Below are positions 52,661 to 64,000 of a DNA stretch of 64,000 nucleotides, piece by piece. How positions within the stretch are numbered: position 1 is the stretch's first letter; each line of letters starts with the position of its first letter. The stretch is taken from contig CM051456.1 of the NCBI GenBank assembly GCA_028274465.1, forward strand, positions 75,936,753-76,000,752, written 5' to 3'. Origin of the DNA: Plantago ovata (Eukaryota > Streptophyta > Magnoliopsida > Lamiales > Plantaginaceae). A program made the position numbers and the translations under genes. The notes beneath the pieces are model-generated. The model saw nothing but the letters and a program-made list of their open reading frames with translations, was not told the DNA's origin and searched no databases.

Positions 52661-54362
52661 ATGCCACATACACGATCTAGAGGAACACCGCTTGATGATT
52701 CAATTGCTTAGATCGACAGAGTCTACCACCAAGGAAGGCGACTACTTCAAAGGCGTGAATTAGAGGAAATAGAGGATACCGATTTCTCTGAATCTCTACA
52801 CAGTCTTTTCAAGGAAATCGACGGAATGGCAGAAGCTAGACCACTGAAAGCATGGGTTCAACCCTCCAAGGATCGTATGAGGGAACCGACGATTGTTCTT
52901 TCGTCTGCAACTCGAGATCTGGAAATCAAGAACCACGCATTCCAACAACTTCCGAGGTTCTATGGCTTAGCAAGGGAAGATGTGATGGGGTACTTGCACG
53001 ATATCGATGATTTCGTCAACCAACTCCCACGACCCTGAGCTGAAATAACAACGGATGAGTTGAGGATGAAGGTTTTTGCTATGGGACTTGGCGACAGAGC
53101 CAAGTCATGGTTGAGTTCTCTACCAGCAGGCTCGCTGGACACTTGGGAGAAGGTTTTTTCATCTTTCATGGAAAAATACTTCCCTCACACCTTGACTACT
53201 GCGCTAAAGGCGCAAATCACTGGATTCAAACATGACTATGATGAGACCATCTACACCGCGTTTGAGATGTTCCAAGATCTCACGAACAAGTGCCCTCACC
53301 ATGGTTTTGAGCTTTCTGACCTAGTCCAACACTTCTACAATGGACTAACCTTCGAGAACCAACAAGTGGTGGATTTCCAATGCCGAGGCAATATTTGGGA
53401 GGAAACGGTAGAAGCCGTCTGGGCAGTTTTCGAAAGGCTTGCTAAGGGTTCGCAATTCAAGGACCCAAGGGCGATGGTTAGGAGACGTGGACCTGAAGCT
53501 CCACTAACTCAAGAAGCCCCTATGTATAGGGGGAATGGGGATCAATTCGAGTGCTTTACCAACGAATTGAAGCAAGTTCTCAAGAGCCCCATTGGAACAA
53601 CTGTTTCGAACGATGTTTGCCGAATATGCAAGAACTATGGGCATGGGGCTCATATGTGTAGATCAGAGCTTGCGTATGATGATGGCAACTGGGCTCAAGG
53701 AGGCGAAGAGGAAGCCTTTGCTACAGAGTTTGGTACCCAAGAAACTAGCTACGGACAAGATGGTAGGAATCCTCGAGGAGGATTTTGGAGAAGAGGGTTC
53801 CGAAACAATCAAGGATATGCACCGACTAGCCAAACTTATGGCCCTAACCAAGACCGTAGCAGGATTAACTATGGTAATGATCACTGCGCAAACCCCGCTC
53901 CAAAAGAGCAACCGAAGTCAAAGTCGGCTCGACTAATGGAGAACTTGCAAAAGATGGTTGATCACACCCAAAGTTTTCTCAAACGTTATGAAGAAGATTC
54001 TGAGAAGACTAGGGCAATGCTTGATAGGTTGGAAGAGAGTACTAGGCTTGCCCAACAGAAGATGTAAGAATTGATCGACCGAGGAGCAAGTAGAGAGCAC
54101 GAACTACCTAGCAACACTGAGAAGTCAATGTCCATAACCATGGGGGGTGATCTACCTGTCGAAATCACCATCAAGAAGGTTGCTAAGTGCGAGTGTTGCA
54201 AGAAGGAAGAACCTCCACAGGCTAAGGAAGAAGAGAAGGACCTTGGTTCTGACGAGAGTAAAGAGGAGCAAGAGGATCCCGTAGCCACTCCCTCAAAGTT
54301 TCGATGTTAAGGTCGGGATTGGTGAGCTTGAAGATGTCCGTGCCACACTAGACACGGGATCC
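52661..54362 (+). pseudogene. gag: E4 gag-protease, truncated
   Basis: The start MPHTRSRGTPL at 52661 is followed by stops at 52709 (TAG), 53036 (TGA) and 54065 (TAA) and a frameshift near 54285, all within a reading frame closely similar to that of E6. The gag core (GDRAKSWLSSLPAGSL, YDETIYTAFEMFQDL) and an intact zinc knuckle CRICKNYGHGAHMC (near residue 320) are visible. The protease stops at the active site DTGS, where E5 is inserted. Confidence 0.92.
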
Positions 54363-55612
54363 TGATGAATGTGTATTTTACACTTTCATTTGAGTCTTTT
54401 TCACCTATTTTAGCTATCCTCTATGTTAATTTAGCTATATTTTAGTGCATTTTATTAGAATAGTGTCACGTTTCCCTTTAGATTTTATTTTACAGGTTTT
54501 TGTTGAAAAATAAGGATTTCCGGGCAATTATATTGAAGTTGACAAGGAATTGGTGTTCCAGAAGCCTATTTGGAGTATCTGAAGGTTTCCGGAAAGGATT
54601 TGGAGTCTAGGGGTCGAATCTGGAGGTTAGAAGGCCACTAGAAGTCAGAAACCGAGTCCGAAAAGGGGAAGAAATCCAAAAACGCGTCGAAAACGCGGAA
54701 TTCCGCGAAAAAGTCTCCGGGGCGAACCGCCCCACACTTATTCGAGGCCTATATATAGTTGCTCAGATTATCTCCGAAATTCATACTTTTCCAGACCTAC
54801 TTTCTCACCTTTCTCTGTAGTTTTAGGTAGGGACTTCCCAGAGCCTGTTCTGGGGGTTCGTAGCTTAGGGGACACTTTTTCATAGCAGATTGGAGCTTGT
54901 AGGATCGCAATTCTCCGGAGATTGACAACCTTCGGTAACTTTGTATCTTACAGTTTATTCTACTTATTTTTATATTCTTTCAGCATGTTTTCTTCTATGA
55001 TTTCTGTTGATTTCATGCCTATTATGAGTAGCTAAACTTATTGTTGGTGTTAGTATGTGAATTCTTAGAGAAGGGAAGATAATCATGCTAATGGCTATAT
55101 CGCGCATTATACTCCGTGTTATTGCTTTATTTCGTTGATCAGGCTTAGCCTAAATTCTCGTATGTTGTATTAATTATTATGCTCAATTGGACCCTCGTCG
55201 ACCTGTACGCGAGGTTATCTTCGTAGTGTTGAATAATTACGGAACACAATAGGACAATAGTGCTTGACTTGTCAGAATCGTTATCTTCGTAGTGCTTAAT
55301 AATTGCAACAGGACATTAGATGATCAAAGATCTCCATGCAAGACCAAGGAATGTACGCATGATTATCGACCCGTTATGCTTTGAAAGATCATACTATCAC
55401 CAGTCTCCATTATCTGTTAGAAAAACCCTTTGCTTTTACGTCTGCTGTTTTATATTCTCTTGTTAAATAGATAAAGCTAGTTATAGTCCTGAGAGAACGA
55501 CACTCGAGTCATTCTACTGCTACACTACGGTTTTCGTTGCAGTTGTGGATTGCCTTTGGCTAAATAACAAATTTATTTGCTTAATCGAGACCCGACAAAT
55601 CTCCGTTCATCA
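54363..55612 (+). repeat. 5' LTR of E5
   Basis: The 1250-bp LTR has only one remaining GC palindrome (GGGGCGAACCGCCCC at about 54718-54732), with C in place of T in the loop. Three TCTTCGTAGTG-type modules lie at 55139-55322. The primer site follows at 55616. Confidence 0.92.
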
Positions 55613-55757
55613 AATTGGCGCCGTTGCCGGGGACTATACTCCTTTTTTCTGTTTAATTTGTTTATACTTTCAGCTTTCGATTCCTAATTCTATTAGTTTT
55701 AGTTTTCCTTTTTAATCTCTCTCTGATACTGCTTTCCTAGTCTGTTACAGATAGTGT

Positions 55758-55855
55758 ATGCCGCATACATGTTCTGCAGGAACACCGCTTGCTGATTCAA
55801 TTGCTGAGATCGACAGAGTCTACCACCAAAGAAGGCGACTACTTGAAAGGCGCGC
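55758..55855 (+). pseudogene. gag: E5 gag start fragment
   Basis: The ATG and about 32 codons (MPHTCSAGTPLADSI) are followed by the E6 LTR. The remaining gag is expected beyond the 3' end of E6, outside the window. Confidence 0.85.
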
Positions 55856-57145
55856 TGATGAATGTGTATTTTACACTTTCATTCGAGTCTTTTTCACCGA
55901 TTTTAGCTATCCTCTATGTTAATTTAGCTATATTTTAATGCATTTTATTAGAATAGTGTCACGTTTCCCTTTAGATTTTATTTTATAGGTTTTGGTTGAA
56001 AATCGGGGATTTCGGGGCAATTATATTGAAGTTGACAAGGAATTGGTGTTCCAGAAGCCTATTTGGAGTATTTGAAGGTTTCCGGATAGGATTTGGAGTC
56101 TAGGGGTCGAATCTGGAGGTTAGAAGGCCACTAGAAGTCAGAAACCGAGTCCGAAAAGGGGAAGAAATCCAAAAACGCGTCGAAAACGCGGAATTCCGCG
56201 AAAAACTCTCCGGGGCGAACCGCCGCAGATGTGGGGCGAACCTCCCGGTGTGTGGGGCGAACCGCCCCACAGTAATTCGAAGCCTATATATAGTTGCTCA
56301 GTTTTCTCCGAAAATCATACTTTTCCAGACCTACTTTCTCACCTCTCTCTGTAGTTTTAGGTAGGAACTTCCCAGAGCCTGTTCTGGGGGTCCGTAGCTT
56401 AGGGGACGCTTTTTCATAGCAGTTTGGAGCTCGTAGGATCGCAATTCTCCGGAGATTGACAACCTTCGGTAACTTTGTATCTTACAGTTTATTCTACTTA
56501 TTTTTATATTCTTTCAGCATGTTTTCTTCTATGATTTCTGTTGATTTCATGCCTATTATGAGTAGCTAAACTTATCGTTGGTGGTAGTATGTGAATTCTT
56601 AGCGAAGGGAAGATAATCATGCTAATGGCTATATCGCGCATTATACTCCATGTTATTGCTTTATTTCGTTGATCAGGCTCAGCCTAAATTCTCGTATGTT
56701 GTATTAATTATTATGAACAATTGGACCCTCGTCGACCTGTACGCGAGTTTATCTTCGTAGTGTTGAATAATTACGGAATACAATTGGACAATAGTGCTTG
56801 ACTTGTCAGAATCGTTATCTTCGTAGTGCTTAATAATTGCAACAGGACATTAGATGATCAAAGATCTCCATGCAAGACCGAGGAATTTACGCATGATTAT
56901 CGACCCGTTATGCTTTGAAGGATCATACTATCACCAATCTCCATTATCTGTTAGAAAAAACCTTTGCTATCTGTATGTTGTTTATATTCTCTTGTTAAAT
57001 AGATAAAGCTAGTTATAGTCTTGAGAGAACGACACTCGAGTCATTCTACTGCTACACTACGGTTTTCGTTGTAGTTGTGGATTGCCTTTGGCTAAATAAC
57101 AAATATTATTTGACTGAACCGGAACCGACAAATCCGCATTCATCA
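55856..57145 (+). repeat. 5' LTR of E6
   Basis: The 1290-bp LTR is the longest of the set. Its palindrome cluster at 56207-56275 uses GGCGAACCGCC variants, and a TATATATA box follows near 56285. Three ATCTTCGTAGTG-type modules lie at about 56690-56860. The primer site follows at 57149. Confidence 0.92.
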
Positions 57146-57286
57146 AATTGGCGCCGTTGTCGGGGATTATACTCCTTTTTTCTGTTTAATTTGTTTATAT
57201 TTTCAGCTTTCAATTCCTAACTCTATTAGTTTTAGTTTTCCTTTTTAATCTCTGATACTACTTTACTAGTCTGTTACAGATAGTGT

Positions 57287-59445
57287 ATGCCGCATACACG
57301 CTCTGCAGGAACACCGCTTGCTGATTCAATTGCTGAGATCGACAGAGTCTACCACCAAAGAAGGCGACTACTCCAAAGGCGCGCACTAGAGGAAATAGAG
57401 GATACCGATTTCTCTGAATCTCTACTCAGTCTTTTCAAGGAAATCGACGGAATGGCAGAAGCTAGACAACTGAAAGCATGGGTTCAACCCACCAAGGATC
57501 GTATGAGGGGACCGACGATTGTTCTTTCGTCTGCAACCCGAGATCTGGAAATCAAGAACCACGCATTCCAACAATTTCCGAGGTTCTATGGCTTAGCAAG
57601 GGAAGATGTGATGGGGTACTTGCACGATATCGATGATTTCGTCAACCAACTCCCACGACCCGGAGCTGAAATAACAACGGATGAGTTGAGGATGAAGGTT
57701 TTTGCTATGGGACTTGGCGACAGAGCCAAGTCATGGATGAGTTCTCTACCAGCAGGCTCGCTGGACACTTGGGAGAAGGTTTTTTCAGCTTTCATGGAAA
57801 AATACTTCCCTCACACCTTGACTACCGCGCTAAAGGCGCAGATCACTGGATTCAAGCAGGACTATGATGAGACCATCTACACCGCATTTGAGAGATTCCA
57901 AGATCTCACGAACAAGTGCCCTCACCATGGTTTTGAACTTTCTGACCTAGTCCAACACTTCTACAATGGACTAACCTTCGAGAACCAACAAGTGGTGGAT
58001 TTCCAATGCCGAGGCAATATTTGGGAGGAAACCGCAGAAGCCGTCTGGGCAGTTTTCGAAAGGCTTGCTAAGGGTTCGCAGTTCAAGGACCCAAGAGCAA
58101 TGGTTAGGAGACGTGGACCTGAAGCTCCACCAACTCAAGAAGCCCCAATGTACAGGGGTAATGGGGATCAATTCGAGTGCTTTACCAACGAATTGAAGCA
58201 AGTCCTCAAGAGCGCCACCGGAACAACTGTTTCGAACGAAGTATGCCGAATATGCAAGAACTATGGGCATGGGGCTCATATGTGCAGATCGGAGCTTGCA
58301 TATGATGATGGCAACTGGGCTCGATGAGGCGAAAAGGAAGCCTTTAATACGGAGTTTGGTACTCAAGAAGTTAGCTACGGACAAGACGGTAGGAATCCTC
58401 GAGGTGGATTTTGGAGAAGAGGATTCCGAAACAATCAAGGATATGCACCGGCTAACCAAACCTATGGCCCTAACCAAGACCGTAGCAGGCTAAACTATGG
58501 TAATGATCACTGCGAGAACCCCGCTCCGAAAGAGACACCGAAGTCGTAGTCGGCTCAACTGATGGAGAATTCGCAAAAGATGGTTGATCACACCCAAAGT
58601 TTTCTCAAACGTTATGAAGAAGATTCCGAGAAGACTAGGGCAAGGCTTGATAGGTTGGAAGAGAGCACTAGGCTTCCCATCAAAAGATGCAAGAGTTGAT
58701 CGACCAAGGAGCAAGTAGGGAACAAGGCAAACTGCCTAGCAACACTGAGAAGTCGAATGCCATTACATTGGCTGGTGATCTACCTGACGAAATAACCATC
58801 AAGAAGGTTGCTAATTGCGAGTGTTGCACGAAGGAGGAACTTCTACAGGCTAAGGAAGAAGAGAAGGACCTTGGTTCTGACGAAAGTGAGGTGGAGCAAG
58901 AGGATCCCGAACCACTCCCTAAGAGTTTCGATGTTAAGGTAGGAATTGGTGAGCTTGAAGATGTCCGTGCCACACTTGACACGGGATCCTACTCAAACAT
59001 ACTCCCTTTGAATGTGTTTGAAAAGAGTAGCCTTGAAAAACTATCTGAGCATAGGGCTATTGTGCAACTGGCGGATGGATCCTTTATGAGACCCGAAGGC
59101 GTTGTGAGAAATGTGTTGGTCAAGATTGGTGAAGCATCAGTATACACCAATTTTGTAGTTATGCCGGCATCTGCACTTGGAACGGGGGATGTCATACTTC
59201 TAGGGCGAACGTTCTTGACTAAGCTACGCTCCGTGATGGACATCTACCAAAGAACTTGCACTATTGAAGTGGATGGAAAGCAACACGTGTTGAAAGCCAT
59301 ATCTGATCCACCTGATCCGCCTGATATTTCTTTCACTACTCACTACTGTGGTCTTGCAGCCTATATTCTTTCTTATTTACAGGTTCGTGGCATGGAAAGG
59401 AGATCAATGAAGGGGAAGCCTGGTACCCGCAAAAATAAGAGATAG
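57287..59445 (+). pseudogene. gag: E6 gag-protease
   Basis: The reading frame MPHTRSAGTPLADSI runs with a TGA at 58325-58327, a TAG near 58546 and a one-base loss near 58675. It carries the gag core, an intact zinc knuckle (CRICKNYGHGAHMC) and a complete protease (RATLDTGSYSNILPL, VILLGRTFLTKLRSV). It closes at 59445 with MKGKPGTRKNKR and a stop. The protein would form particles and process Gag. RT and integrase are not encoded downstream: a conserved hairpin CCGGG-N6-CCCGG follows within 60 bases. Confidence 0.92.
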
Positions 59446-59693
59446 GCGCAGACAGGAGTCGAGTCAAAGACTTTAAACAATGACGCTATCCGGGAGGCAA
59501 CCCGGAATTTTTATCGCTTTCTTTAATGCTTTTTTGCATGCATTCATTCTTGAACTATTTGCTTCTCGTATGCGAATTTGTTCATGTCTGTGTCGTATAT
59601 GCTTATGTTTGAGTAAGATTTTTCGATTGGATTATGAGAAAATTGGTTTTGGGGAACTAAAACCGCGTTTTCTGACGAAAGGAACCGTCTCCC
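59446..59693 (+). other. E6 spacer after gag-PR
   Basis: Non-coding sequence similar to the E2 spacer (30600-30857 reversed), with the CCGGG-N6-CCCGG hairpin near 59489-59504. E7 is inserted at 59694. Confidence 0.8.
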
Positions 59694-60954
59694 TGATGAA
59701 TGTGTATTTTACACTTTCATTCGAGTCTTTTTCACCTATTTTAGCTATCCTCTATGTTAATTTAGCTATATTTTCATGCATTTTATTAGAATAGTGTCAC
59801 GTTTCCCTTTAGATTTTATTTTACAGGTTTTGGTTGAAATTCGAAGATTTCCGGGCAATTATATTGAAGTTGACAAGGAATTGGTGTTCCAGAAGCCTAT
59901 TTGGAGTATCTGAAGGTTTCCGGATAGATTTGAAGTCTAGGGGCCGAATCTGGAGGTTAGAAGGCTACTAGAAGTCAGAAACCGAGTCCGAAAAGGGGAA
60001 GAAATCCAAAAACGCGGAATTCCGCGAGAAAAACTCGTGGGCGAACCGCCGCACAGCTGGGGCGAACCGCCCCGTGGTTTTTCGGGGCCTATATATAGTT
60101 GTTCAGTTTTTCTCCGAAAATCATATCTTTCCAGACCTACTTTCTCACCTCTCTCTATAGTTTTAGGTAGGAACTTCCTGGGGCCTGTCTTGGGAGTTCT
60201 GTAGCTTAGGGGATACTTTTTCATAGCGGATTGGAGCTCGTAGGATCGTAATTTTTTTGGAGATTGACAACCTTCGGTAACTTGTATCTTACAGTTTAAT
60301 CTACTTATTTTTTATATCTTTCAATATGTTTTCTTCTATGATTTCTATTGATTGCATGCCTATTATGAGTAGCTAAACTTATCATTGGTGGTAGTATGTG
60401 ATTTCTTAACGAAGGGAAGATAATCATGCTAATGGCTATATCGCGCATTATACTCCGTGTCATTGCTTTATTTCGTTGATCAGGCACAACCTAAATTCTC
60501 GTATGTTGTATTAATTATTATGCACAATTGGACACTTGTCGACCATCAGACCAATTATCTTCGTAGTGTTGAATAATTACGGAACACATTAGGACAATAG
60601 TGATTGACTTGTCAGACCAATTATCTTCGTAGTGCTTAATATTGGCAGCAGGACACTAGATTGATTCAAAGATCTCTATGCAAGACCGAGGAATTTATGC
60701 ATGATTATCGACCCGTTATGTTAAGAAGGACCATACTATCACCAATCTCCATTATCTGCTAGAAACCCCCTTTTGCTATCTGTCTGCTGTTTTATATTCT
60801 CTTGTTAATAGATAAAGCTAGTTATAGTCCTGAGAGAATGACACTCGAGTCATTCTACTACTACACTACGGTTTTCGTTTTAGTTGTGGATTGCCTTTGG
60901 CTAATTACAAATTTATTTGCTTGAACTCGGAGCACGACATCCGCACGTTCATCA
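59694..60954 (+). repeat. 5' LTR of E7
   Basis: The 1261-bp LTR has weakened palindromes (GGGCGAACCGCC) at 60045-60085, a TATATATA box near 60089, and three TCTTCGTAGTG-type modules at 60480-60665. The primer site TGGCGCCGTTGCTGGGGA follows at 60958. Confidence 0.92.
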
Positions 60955-61123
60955 AATTGGCGCCGTTGCTGGGGACTATACTCTTTTTTTCTGTTTAATT
61001 TGTTTATATTTTCAACTTTAGATTCCTAATTCTACTAGTTTTGGTTTTCCTTTTTAATCTCTCTTTGATACTGCTTTCCTAGTCTGTTTCTAATCACCTT
61101 TCCTAGTCTGTTACAGATAGTGT

Positions 61124-63242
61124 ATGCCGCATACACGTTCTGCAGGAACACCGCTTGCTGATTCAATTGCTGAGATCGACAGAGTCTACCACAAAAGAAG
61201 GCGACTACTTGAAAGGCGCGCACTAGAGGAAATAGAGGAAACCGATTTCTCTGAATCTCTACTCATTCTTTTCAAGGAAATCGACGGAATGGCAGAAGCT
61301 AGACCACTGAAAGCATGGGTTCAACCCACCAAGGATCGTATGAGGGGACTGGCGATTGTTCTTTCGTCTGGAATCCGAGATCTGGAGATCAAGAACCACG
61401 CATTCCAACAACTTCCGAGGTTCTATGGCTTATCAAGGGTAGATGTGATGGGGTACTTGCACGATATCGATGATTTCGTCAACCAACTCCCACGACCCGG
61501 AGCTGACATAACAACGGATGAGTTGAGGATGAAGGTTTTTGCTATGAGACTTGGCGACAGAGCCAAGTCATGGTTAAGTTCTCTTCCAGCAGGCTCGCTG
61601 GACACTTGGGAGAAGGTTTTTTCAGCTTTCATGGAGAAATACTTCCCTCACACCTTGACAACCGCGCTAAAGGCGCAGATCACTGGATTCAAGCAGGACT
61701 ATGATGAGACCATCTACACCGCGTTCGAGAGGTTCCAAGATCTCACGAACAAGTGCCCTCACCATGGTTTTGAACTTTCCGACCTAGTCCAGCACTTCTA
61801 CAATGGACTAACCTTCGAGAACCAACAAGTGGTGGATTTCCAATGCCGAGGCAATATTTGGGAGGAAACCGCAGAAGCCGTCTGGGCAGTTTTCGAAAGG
61901 CTTTCTAAGGGTTCGCAGTTCAAGGACCCAAGAGCAATGGTTAGGAGACGTGGACCTGAAGCTCCACAGACTCAAGAAGCCCCTATGTATAGGGGGAATG
62001 GGGATCAATTCGAGTGTTTTACCAACGAGTTGAAGCAAGTCCTCAAGAGCGCCACCGGAACAACTGTTTCGAACGAAGTATGCCGAATATGCAAGAACTA
62101 TGGGCATGGAGCTCATATGTATAGATCGGAACTGGCATACGATGATGGAAACTGGGCTCGAGGAGGCGAAGAAGAAGCCTTTGCTACGGAGTTTGGTACT
62201 CAAGAAGTTATCTACGGACAAGACGGTAGGAATCCTCGAGGTGGATTTTGGAGAAGAGGATGCCGTAACAATCAAGGATATGCACCGGCTAACCAAACTT
62301 ATGGACCTAACCAAGACCGTAGTAGGCTGAACTATGGTAATGATCACTGCGAAAACCCCGCTCCGAAAGATCCACCGAAGTCGAAGTCGGCTCAACTGAT
62401 GGAGAACTTGCAAAAGATGGTTGATCACACACAAAGTTTTCTCAAACGTTATGAAGAAGATTCTGAGAAGACTAGGGCAAGGCTCGATAGGTTGGAAGAG
62501 AGCACTAGGCTTGCTCATCAGAAGATGCAAGAGTTGATCGACCGAGGAGCAAGTAGGGAGCAAGGCAAACTGCCTAGCAACACTGTGAAGTCGAATGCCA
62601 TTCATTGGCTGGTGATGTACCTGACGAAATCTCCATCAAAAAGGTTGTTAGGTGCGAGTGTTGCATGAAGGAAGAACTTCTACAGGCCGAGGAAGAAGAG
62701 AAGGAACTTGGTTCTGACACAAGTGATGAGGAGCAAGAGGATCCCGAACCACTCCCTAAAAGTTTCGATGTTAAGGTAGGGATTGGTGAGCTTGAAGATG
62801 TCCGTGCCACACTAGACACGGGATCCTACTCAAACATAATTCCTTTGAATGTATTTGAAAAGAGCAACCTTGGAAAACTATCTGAGCATAGGGCTATTGT
62901 GCAACTGGCGGATGGATCCTTTATGAGACCCGAGGCGTTGTAAAAAATGTGTTGGTCAAGATTGGTGAAGCATCTATATACACCAATTTTGTAGTTATGC
63001 CGGCGTCTGCACCTGGAACGGGGGATGTCATACTCTTAGGGCAAACGTTCTTGACTAAACTACGCTCAGTGATGGACATCTACCAAAGAACTTGCACTAT
63101 CGAAGTGGATGGATCTGAACCGCATGATATTACTACTCACTACTGTGGTCCCTCAGCCTATATTCTTTCTTATTCACAGGTTCGTGGCATGGAAAGGAGA
63201 TCAATGAAGGGGAAGCCTAGTACCCGCAAAAAGAAGAGATAG
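61124..63242 (+). pseudogene. gag: E7 gag-protease
   Basis: The frame MPHTRSAGTPLADSI is open for over 490 residues, the best-preserved gag of the family here. One-base losses near 62600 and 62930 shift the acidic linker and the protease. The gag core is intact, but the zinc knuckle has lost its last Cys (CRICKNYGHGAHMY). The protease shows RATLDTGSYSNIIPL and VILLGQTFLTKLRSV. The end MKGKPSTRKKKR with a stop at 63240-63242 is the same as in E6. Confidence 0.93.
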
Positions 63243-64000
63243 GCGCAGACAGGAGTCGAGTCAAAAATTTAAACAATGACGCTATCCGGGAGGCAACCCG
63301 AAGATTTTATCGCTTTCTTTACCGCTTTAGATTTTATCTCACGAGTTTGATTGAGTATTGTAGGTCACTCATACAAGCATTAGCTCTCACCTTGGATCCA
63401 CTTTCGACGTTCGGGACGAGCGACGACGTTCAGGTTTGGGGAGGAGGCTATCGCTGGTTATCTCTATACTTATCTTGCTTATGATAAACTCGTGAAATTT
63501 TTTGCATTTGCACGTTTACTGCTTTCTTAGATTTTTTTAGGTTGCATTCATCCTAGGATAGTTTTGCATGTTTTATATGGAGTTTATTGCCGAATTTTTT
63601 GAACTTTTTTATTGGGTAGATCAACTAACTATGCCATTAATCGTATGCTTCATCTCTATGAATTTGTTTGAGGTTTTTCTCGTTTGGCTTGTCACATTTA
63701 TGTATTGCACTTAGTTAAGCATGGTAGTCTCGACATCACTTAGTGGTGTTTTCTCTACTGCGGTTCACGAAGGCCTTTATAATAGGATGATGCATGTTAG
63801 GGTCTTATGGTTGTTTTCCCGAGTAATTATGTACCTAAGAGGCATAAAGTCTTCACCATGCTTTGACATTGCTAAATGCCTAGGAAGGAGGTAGTGTAAG
63901 GTTGTGTGATCCTTTGTTTATAACCTATTTTTCCGAATAGGTTAGGGGAGGGGGTTACACCATCATTAGACTTGTTTCTGTTTTTCATTTTCGTATGGTG
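63243..64000 (+). other. E7 3' non-coding region
   Basis: The CCGGGAGGCAACCCG hairpin near 63285-63300 is followed, at about 63330, by sequence collinear with the E1 3' region (38210 onward). This includes one CCTATT-type hairpin with a G-rich tract (about 63922-63955). No coding frame is seen. The junction at about 63325-63335 marks the deletion that removed the third ORF. Confidence 0.8.

Larger units (their letters stand above)
51276..54362 (+). mobile_element. E4: Athila-like gag-PR element, cut by E5
   Basis: This unit has a 5' LTR, primer site and gag, and stops in the protease active site at 54362, where the E5 LTR begins. Its 3' part should lie beyond the window. It inserted into E3 in the opposite orientation. 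Confidence 0.9.
54363..55855 (+). mobile_element. E5: Athila-like element, cut by E6 at the start of gag
   Basis: The unit has an LTR, primer site and only the first 98 bases of gag before the E6 LTR. It lies inside the E4 protease. Confidence 0.9.
55856..59693 (+). mobile_element. E6: Athila-like gag-PR element, cut by E7
   Basis: LTR, primer site, gag-PR and the beginning of the spacer are present up to the E7 LTR. The spacer (59446-59693) matches the E2 spacer and not an RT. Confidence 0.9.
59694..64000 (+). mobile_element. E7: innermost Athila-like gag-PR element, runs past the window
   Basis: LTR, primer site and gag-PR are followed directly by the 3' non-coding region of the E1 type. 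It lacks RT, integrase, the spacer and the third ORF. The 3' LTR is outside the window. Confidence 0.9.

Overview
The window is a plant nuclear repeat-rich block, probably from a eudicot with a large genome. The evidence is Athila- and Tat-type Ty3/gypsy elements, plant L1-type LINEs, Ty1/copia sequences, an integrated caulimovirid fragment and Stowaway-like MITEs. Nothing bacterial is present. Only one host gene remnant is recognisable: the last two visible exons of a GNAT acetyltransferase at about 42.03-42.40 kb. I cannot name the species.

Layout. (1) 1-12962: one Tat-lineage Ty3/gypsy element whose 5' LTR is cut by the window edge. It has gag, PR, RT, RNase H, a second archaeal-type RNase H and IN on the plus strand, all with breaks. 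Its 3' half carries an antisense, intron-containing gene with its own TATA box, then six 66-bp tandem repeats and the 3' LTR. (2) 12963-14956: degraded caulimovirid (endogenous pararetrovirus) movement-protein and coat-protein region. (3) 14957-16995: minus-strand Ty1/copia RT/RNase H end with a truncated LTR, then a short LTR-like fragment. (4) 17153-18834 plus 40915-41726: one minus-strand LINE (LINE-A) split by a 22-kb insertion. (5) 18840-40909: an Athila-type element (E1) with a perfect 5-bp target duplication (CACAT). E1 is itself interrupted by a minus-strand Athila-like element E2 (23648-34412, duplication AGATT), which carries a LINE (LINE-C) in one LTR, and by a 2-kb solo copia LTR (35319-37363, duplication ACTAA). 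(6) 41.7-48.5 kb: the GNAT remnant and AT-rich intergenic DNA with a small copia LTR, two Stowaway-like MITEs and several degenerate repeat fields. (7) 48559-64000: LINE-B invaded by E3 (minus). E3 is in turn invaded by a same-orientation series of Athila-like copies E4, E5, E6 and E7, each cut by the LTR of the next. Their 3' ends lie beyond the window.

How the parts relate. E1 encodes gag, PR, RT, RNase H and IN. E2, E6 and E7 share its LTR type but encode only gag plus protease, followed by an intact stop, with no RT or IN; E2 keeps a third ORF and E7 has lost it. The likely reading is an autonomous/non-autonomous pair. The Tat copy has almost identical LTR ends but a broken pol and a gag missing its core, so it was probably also mobilised in trans. 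All reading frames described are disrupted; no intact element or gene was found.
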